DNA of 33,146 bases, taken from positions 1-33,146 of the forward strand of contig JAHJCT010000021.1 of the NCBI GenBank assembly GCA_018812715.1. Reading direction: 5' to 3'. Below the pieces are notes generated by a model. That model was given only the letters and a program-made list of their open reading frames with translations, was not told the DNA's origin and did no database searches. A program made the translations under genes and the position numbers. Position 1 is the stretch's first letter. The number at the start of each line of letters is the position of its first letter. This DNA is from Microcaldota archaeon. GTDB lineage: Archaea; Micrarchaeota; Micrarchaeia; Anstonellales; Bilamarchaeaceae. Shown here one piece after another: positions 30,501 through 33,146 of this stretch.

Positions 30501-33146
30501 ACTGATGCTTCAAACTCTACAATAAATAATACTAATATTAATGCTACAACCTATTGCATCTATTTACAGGGAGCATCTGACAATAATATAATTGATTATG
30601 TTCACTTTATACAATGCACTGGCTACTGGCAAGGCAATATTCGTGTTAATGGAGACAATAACCTACTTACCCATCTTAATTTTACTTATCCATCTCAAGT
30701 ATTAGTCGGTCTTTTAGGCAATAACAATACTCTCAGAGATAGTTCACTTAATACTGCACAAGTTAATGGCGGAGATCAAGCAGTTCTCGTCAACGGAAAT
30801 TATACAAAAATAATAAATAATACAATTAGAACATCTCCATGTTGTTCTTATGAGACTATTTTTGATAATGCTGCAATAACTAATCTAAATATAAGTTATA
30901 ATTACTTTACTAGTTGGAATCAAGGCGGGGCTATAAGTTTGGGCAGTGTGTCTGATTCTTATATTGGTCATAATACTTTTGATTTACAGTTCGTAGGACA
31001 ATGGCCAACATCTGAAGAAATAATAGTAAGAGGTACTTCAAGTATCATTTCAGAAGAAAACAATCTATCCCACACAATACGTGTTACTGGTGGATTGTTG
31101 AACAGCACAAATGACATCTTAGACTATTATGATATTGAAGGCGGCTCAACAATAGCTACTAATTCTACATATAATACTCTCACCGTTACTGGAGGAGAGA
31201 TAACCGTTCGATGGTATGTTGATACGAATGTTACAAATCAACTTGGAACACCATTGAATGGGGCAGATGTCACAATATATAATATTAGTAGCGATCAAGT
31301 CTTCAATGGTCTAACGGACCCTACTGGAAAAACAGGATACCAAACGCTCACAGAGTTCTTCCGTAATAATACAACTACTGTTTATCATACGCCGCATAAT
31401 GTATCTGGAACAAAAGCAGGTTATACTTCGAATTCAACTACTCTTAATCTCTCTCAGACAAACACTGTAATTGTCAATCTAAGTCTTTCAACTTCCGGTA
31501 ATTACATAGTAACAAACCCACCAACCGGAACTAAATTTGTTAGAGCAGACAATACTTCTATAGATGTAACTTCTGTTGGTCAAAGCGGCCTTGTAGAAGT
31601 TTTACTTGGTAAAAATTCAAGTTTAGGAAACTACTCGGGCAGTGTATGGATAGCATTTGCATCGAATGTGGATTTTGCTGATGCCATTATTGATACAAAC
31701 AGAGCAACTGCAAAATCAGTTCTCCATAATACCTCTGGCATTTCACAAATAGTAAATCGTTCTCTTCTCATTCCAAGAATAACAAATAGTGGACAAGTCT
31801 ATGTTTGTCCGGATGCCGAATCACTTGCAGAAGTAACAACCAGCTGTCCAAGTAAAGTTGTTATTAACGTCGGCCAGACAGTCAGTGGAATGACAGTGAG
31901 CAATGTTGCTTATGATGGTGAAAATTATTACAAAGTAACAAATATCACTGGAACTGGAGGTGGCGAAGGAAATGATCCCGAGATAACACTTAACGCTCCA
32001 GCAAACAATTCTAACTTCACTCAAGTCGGGGACATCATCTTGAATGCTACTGTTACAGATCCAAACAGCGATCCGATGACTGTTCAATTCTTTGCTTATG
32101 GCTCACCAAGTGTCTCGGATGCCCATGGTCTGGTATACCAACAAAACAATGTTGCAAATGGAACTACATTAACATATAATATTACTGCATTGCCAGCAAC
32201 TCCAGATGCAAATACTATTCTTTTACTTCATCTTGACAATAGATCAGAATATGGAGAAAACTCAACACATGCCTATGATTTCTCAGGAAATGAGAACAAT
32301 GGAACCGTAACTAATGCTACATTTGCCCAATCAGGAAGATTTGGCGGGGCTTACTATTTCGGTGCTACCTCCAATCGTTATATTACTGTACCTTATGATG
32401 CCAGCCTAAGCACAAATGATATCACCATATCAATGTGGATAAAAAGGACTACCAGTAATGCCTGGGATTATCTTATTCACAAAAGCAATGGTGCCACAAC
32501 TGATTATTACATAGATTTTGTAGGTGATAATTCCATTAGATTCTATCGTAATGGTTTTGGATCTCACAATGCAGCCAGTTTGATTCCACCACTAAATGAG
32601 TGGTCACATATAGTAGTTACTTATGATGACACTGGTGGCGGAAGCGATGTCATGAAATTCTATTACAATGGCGCCCTTAATCACACTTCTCCAACTGGTT
32701 TCGGAACTCCAACAAACAATGCAGTTCCAATCACTATTGGAGATGCAAATGATCACATTCGTTCATTTTACAATGGTTATATGGATGAGGTCGCCATCTA
32801 CAATAGAGTTTTGAATGACACTGAAATCCTGAATCTTTATAGATTGGAAAATGATTCATATTACTGGAGAGTAAATGCATCAGATGGGAGCAATACAACC
32901 CAATCAGAAACAAGGCTATTCAATGTTGGTGCGTTACCAACAGATAGCTGCGGGTATATAAATGCCGATAAGACGTTGGTTTCTAACATTGTAACGAATG
33001 GTACCTGTTTCATTGTCAATGCTTCCAATATTGTAATAGATGGTGCAGGTTATACAATAACCAGCAATGGCTCAGGTTATGGAATCCATATGCCATTTGG
33101 TGGTGGATTTGACAATGTTACAGTTAGGAACTTTGGAGGAATTAAC
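21549..33146 (+). CDS. Giant secreted modular surface protein: LamG, DNRLRE-like and parallel beta-helix modules (partial at right edge)
   Basis: One frame runs from the ATG at 21549 to the window end, at least 3866 residues with no stop. It starts with a signal peptide (MLARGRYAILSFVLLIFFSN, cleavage likely after IASA). Order of modules by residue: DNRLRE-like 26-185; Ig-like linker; LamG 281-497; Ig-like; DNRLRE-like about 590-758; LamG 778-998; beta-helix 1022-1430, 1431-1829 and 1830-2270; LamG 2352-2558; LamG 2670-2868; beta-helix from 2912; carboxypeptidase-regulatory-like about 3215-3320; LamG 3557-3774; beta-helix from 3799. Each LamG ends like DEVAIWNRSLS followed by an L-Y motif. 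Each beta-helix opens with DSCGYINSDKTL, then NGTCFI(I/V)NAS, and continues as NosD-like Asn-rich rungs. N-x-S/T sequons are very dense, suiting an N-glycosylated extracellular protein. Adhesion or carbohydrate binding is inferred. Confidence 0.92.
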   Translation, partial: MLARGRYAILSFVLLIFFSNIASAVDLHLNSNYDMGDIYYYNNPDFNYAFQIKWNISSIPDGATITDATLCMHINTPGSIDSDATIYRVNDQTWDESVSTATLNSQTLTNQTAGTWSSSVDETYSCVNVTTQVKTDFDASNTYASLRLIDPDALPGTAQSVGRTNPEVRFGHTPLERQFKSRDYGSDEPYLNITYLAAPTIALNAPANDSNFSFSDTNVSALLNATVTDAESDPMCVEIFGDNSANPSTESLLYWQCNVASGTTITYNWTSPVVNSVYADTTGLVLSMHFDNRSEYGENNTHVYDFSGMGNNGTITGSTYNANGKFAQCIQSSASANRVQVTGSSSLNIVNDITVSTWVYLPATTHSSWNYFIDHNGKYEFDIYGTGMEPRFKLENNVGTYFEVSSSEALNTHEWYHIVATRNGSAVRLYVNGVQKASRTDFTGSIATSTDPLTIGGDDGSSYLNGSIDEIAIWNRSLTADEIMDLYRLKNGTYYWNANSSDAGATTTSETWQFNANPNFPPNIVLISPANDSNFTHGIWNITLTTRATDADDDLMCVEIFGDSSAIPSSESLLYKECSVASTTVTSQVSHSNGDAEEDLYYHTVDIGNSDLELAFDYRHQEVGVRFPSVNIPQGVIITDATIQFECDEASSEAVTIYIYGHDIDNAPTFSTAAYNVSNRAKTSAYASWVPGTWVVDVKYNSSDISSIVQEIVNRPGWSSGNSMAFIMNSTADTHSKSRIAESYDSEPTNAAKLYVSYMENIEYNWTSPVVNSVYANTTGLILGLHLDNRSEYGENNTHVYDFSGQGNNGSCSNCPTFNQTGGKFAGAFDFDGSNDEFIVMDAADPTAYTLSAWVKPSSTNNMGIIVRSDATGPGVSFSHELRITDGPAFQHYTYASWTPKYVTGSTIVQAGGWYHVVGVATNNGGMKLYVNGVEEGTPETIGTLYTGLDRWYIGANDGGGHAHFNGIIDEVAIWNRSLSATEVSELYRLKADTYYWKVNASDANDTATSETWQFTILSPPDSCGYINSDKTLTSDINANGTCFIINASNIVLDGAGYTIAGNGSGYGIYLPYSGAFDNVSVRNFGGINSFNYGIYLSRTTNSIINNTVIQNSTTDGIYLTSSSNNNIITNNIIFNSGDDGIQLNVASNNNITSNNISKSADIGITISGVSNSNRIENNTVHNNTNDGIRSGGSANNTLVTHNRIYSNNDDGIQITDSSTYTTVSHNQIYSNIDDGINIDTSSDNGGILENNTIYNHGGSTDVGIKIESSSNTIKDNTIHDNGNGILLLMVINNVSNNLLINNNITAITNDELSDLSNSNNHNSLIYNNSFGEIRWNKTNLTTAINLERNVTILLEDNLVGLIDDPNTLNLNSSAQIELRGLLYGSTPQLLKNGVRCDDTDDCNISYNIGLGILYANVSSFSNYTTQNASDSCGYINSDKTLTSDINVNGTCFIINASNIVLDGAGYAITGNGSGYGIDATGGFDNITIRNFGGITNFDSGIHTSGMTDSYIFNNTIDTSSTDQAIQIRSSSNNNVIDNNDITSDGHAIAFYSSSNNNVTNNTINLTDAGSAGVRFQVSSGARIISNNITVNFWSSTGIITYVGSNNHWIESNTVYTYDTDADGISIGSSSNTVTLNNVYTTEATSYGIRIRNGIYAGENNNITNNNVTTTDASSAGIFVDSECDNNIISSNNLSTNANDIRINNVTGARLIDQVASNYSINISTFSVESSGVAKVTFLEDVTQDGTNLSNDIQITSNLIQVDSVARPGFNVSANLTFYGTDGLGFSDRTPFRNGASCPSNICTELQDADNYIFNVTSFTNYSVGEGASDSCGYINSDKTLTSDINVNGTCFIINASNIVLDGAGYTITGNGSGYGIDNTGGFDNVTIRNFGGINNFDSGIYVSGMTDSYIFNNTITDSATKGIYLPYSANNNLTFNNITSSGNNSYGLYLHYSNSINNRLISNTIDTSGNYSHGIWLHGSPNNTVISNIVTTAGIGSSGIYSEGSANSTLTSNNLTTYGTDSYGIYVRYLGSVNNRLTSNIINTNGTGSFGIWLRVPPNCTLTSNIINTNRTYGTGILVDYSSGNQLISNTVNTLGNGAYGIHLEGNSNNNILVNNNLLATYAYTREIQDTTGDSYTNYLIYNNSYGEIRWTNSSNGGFLKDMDVNGPIGLGTNLFIGNNTAALNTSAFGATAEINSSANITLVGLSYTSITDIYEVPGYDTNSTNIINTGSNCLGSKCNQISYGSGVLIFNTTGFSSFAANEITANFTYLINETTTTSYGYLNGTLDQIFYNNSLFALQLNATYNNGSYLSQIFNAGATVQWNNISWLSNTGELLDNQQSDVTVNMTGNKLLFHLDELSGSLIDSSGYSHTNSSVGNTVAGGNGIFNKGLMFNVPYAHLDVSGTNNNFTNAPFTYAFWINSTSTSGLLTWAVKSRLVSPWYQWKILFYPVSGTVQFWAVNGTGGQSLSATDHVTANKFNHVAVQINESNAMIMYINGIKQPNTLNLNNYVTGSDGSLMIGYDAGASINGTLDEVAFWNRSLSDQEILDLYKRGVTRLNLSVRSCNDASCIGESFTDINDTSPQSLSLSNNQYFQYNVSFETDNVSYTPELYNVTINYGAVTINDTIAPSINFTLPTPNNGSSQSNTDIFVNVSSSDANDHYAFVDFDNDLMLWMRMDDVNASGDPIDLSSYGNNGTLQGNTFINSTGKFGNASWFDGNNDKIFIDDIVTGDSSTVSIFAWVYASDLDQHYVYSSDGLAFGVKSSSGDLGHAFNINGTTVYPCCTSTITAGTWHHIGFTYNGHNLRFYINGQFDTEKNYSGPLVTPFADVYIGARQDGLRNWNGSIDEVLVFNRTLSAQEILALYNGSSDQYYHNFTGLSTGQHNFTAYAVDTSGNKNETEERTVTITASDSCGYINSDKTLTSNITTSGTCFIINASDITINGAGYTITGDGTGYGIDNTGGFDNVTIANITILNFNEGIRYTDASNSTINNTNINATTYCIYLQGASDNNIIDYVHFIQCTGYWQGNIRVNGDNNLLTHLNFTYPSQVLVGLLGNNNTLRDSSLNTAQVNGGDQAVLVNGNYTKIINNTIRTSPCCSYETIFDNAAITNLNISYNYFTSWNQGGAISLGSVSDSYIGHNTFDLQFVGQWPTSEEIIVRGTSSIISEENNLSHTIRVTGGLLNSTNDILDYYDIEGGSTIATNSTYNTLTVTGGEITVRWYVDTNVTNQLGTPLNGADVTIYNISSDQVFNGLTDPTGKTGYQTLTEFFRNNTTTVYHTPHNVSGTKAGYTSNSTTLNLSQTNTVIVNLSLSTSGNYIVTNPPTGTKFVRADNTSIDVTSVGQSGLVEVLLGKNSSLGNYSGSVWIAFASNVDFADAIIDTNRATAKSVLHNTSGISQIVNRSLLIPRITNSGQVYVCPDAESLAEVTTSCPSKVVINVGQTVSGMTVSNVAYDGENYYKVTNITGTGGGEGNDPEITLNAPANNSNFTQVGDIILNATVTDPNSDPMTVQFFAYGSPSVSDAHGLVYQQNNVANGTTLTYNITALPATPDANTILLLHLDNRSEYGENSTHAYDFSGNENNGTVTNATFAQSGRFGGAYYFGATSNRYITVPYDASLSTNDITISMWIKRTTSNAWDYLIHKSNGATTDYYIDFVGDNSIRFYRNGFGSHNAASLIPPLNEWSHIVVTYDDTGGGSDVMKFYYNGALNHTSPTGFGTPTNNAVPITIGDANDHIRSFYNGYMDEVAIYNRVLNDTEILNLYRLENDSYYWRVNASDGSNTTQSETRLFNVGALPTDSCGYINADKTLVSNIVTNGTCFIVNASNIVIDGAGYTITSNGSGYGIHMPFGGGFDNVTVRNFGGIN
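22425..22466 (+). repeat. 42-bp identical segment in LamG module 1
   Basis: This stretch (coding RSEYGENNTHVYDF) is identical at nucleotide level to 23916-23957 in LamG module 2. The fifth LamG has a diverged version near 32245. It points to recent duplication or gene conversion between modules 1 and 2. Confidence 0.85.
23916..23957 (+). repeat. 42-bp identical segment in LamG module 2
   Basis: Matches 22425-22466 exactly. The preceding linker (YNWTSPVVNSVYA, then TTGL) is also shared between the two modules, with a few nucleotide changes. Confidence 0.85.
24612..24770 (+). repeat. Beta-helix module header, copy 1
   Basis: Encodes DSCGYINSDKTL, NGTCFIINASNIVLDGAGYTI and NGSGYGI, the cap that opens each beta-helix module. 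Other copies start at 25839, 27036, 30282 and 32943, all in the same frame. The paired Cys residues (SCGY and GTCF) are kept in all five and may form a disulfide. Confidence 0.85.
25845..25912 (+). repeat. 68-bp identical segment in beta-helix header copy 2
   Basis: Identical at all 68 positions to 27042-27109 in copy 3. The two headers remain nearly identical for a further 70 or so bases. Copies 1, 4 and 5 are more diverged, so 2 and 3 are the most recently related. Confidence 0.85.
27042..27109 (+). repeat. 68-bp identical segment in beta-helix header copy 3
   Basis: Partner of 25845-25912, about 1.2 kb apart, equal to one beta-helix module. Unequal crossing over between them would delete or add a complete module in frame. 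Confidence 0.85.
30282..30430 (+). repeat. Beta-helix module header, copy 4
   Basis: Encodes DSCGYINSDKTL, then a diverged TSGTCFIINASDITINGAGYTI and DGTGYGI. It is the most diverged header of the five and is followed by the shortest beta-helix before the carboxypeptidase-regulatory-like domain. Confidence 0.8.
32943..33146 (+). repeat. Beta-helix module header, copy 5 (continues past window)
   Basis: Encodes DSCGYINADKTL, NGTCFIVNASNIVIDGAGYTI, NGSGYGI and the conserved FDNVTVRNFGGIN where the window ends. The module is incomplete here, so the gene extends by at least several hundred bases. Confidence 0.85.

Overview
The window looks like an A+T-rich archaeal chromosome, probably from a DPANN-type lineage (inference). 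Many genes have an archaeal TATA-like box centred 24-29 bases before the start codon, which fits leaderless transcripts. Supporting content includes a KaiC/RadA-like protein with a Roadblock protein, a free-standing NFACT-R protein, HEPN/nucleotidyltransferase pairs and very large modular surface proteins. No rRNA, tRNA or CRISPR array was recognised, and no stretch over 300 bases lacks a gene. The longest gaps are 6694-6867, 11404-11548 and 21393-21548, and each holds regulatory or repeat structure.

Layout. 2-1219 is the C-terminal end of a membrane-anchored, Cys-rich surface protein. 1279-6693 is a tightly coupled arginine/pyrimidine operon: argF, carA, a small zinc-ribbon gene, carB. 10387-6868 (minus) is an operon of a degenerate KaiC-like ATPase, a Roadblock protein, TldD and a TctA-like membrane protein. 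11403-10424 (minus) is a wHTH-nucleotidyltransferase/HEPN pair. 11881-11549 (minus) is a small two-helix membrane protein. 11959-18125 is a surface-glycosylation block on both strands: GT-C enzyme, dolichyl-phosphate-sugar synthase-like GT2, two methyltransferases, a large membrane protein and an HGSNAT-like acyltransferase. 18177-21392 holds three more nucleotidyltransferase/HEPN pairs, one with a frameshifted HEPN gene, and an NFACT-R gene. From 21549 to the window end runs one unbroken reading frame of at least 3866 codons. It encodes a secreted protein built from LamG, DNRLRE-like and parallel beta-helix modules.

The most striking observation is in carB. The first 18 codons and the rest of the gene are in the same frame but are separated by 21 bases containing an in-frame TGA. 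These 21 bases fall exactly between the two predicted cut sites of a bulge-helix-bulge (BHB) RNA fold: a 4-bp central helix, two 3-nt bulges, an exon-exon outer helix and an intron-intron hairpin. Removing them rebuilds the family motif GQSAEFDYSGTQA. The equivalent motif in the second half of the same protein (GQGIEFDYCCSHA) has no insertion. I read this as a minute tRNA-type (BHB) intron in a protein-coding mRNA.

A second theme is the nucleotidyltransferase/HEPN modules. Four lie within 11 kb. One is bounded by a perfect 35-bp direct repeat that carries its promoter. Another is bounded by a 19-bp repeat copying the 3' end of the preceding gene, as if these modules move as small cassettes. 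The glycosylation genes fit with the sequon-rich giant protein, which would be a natural acceptor, but that link is inference.
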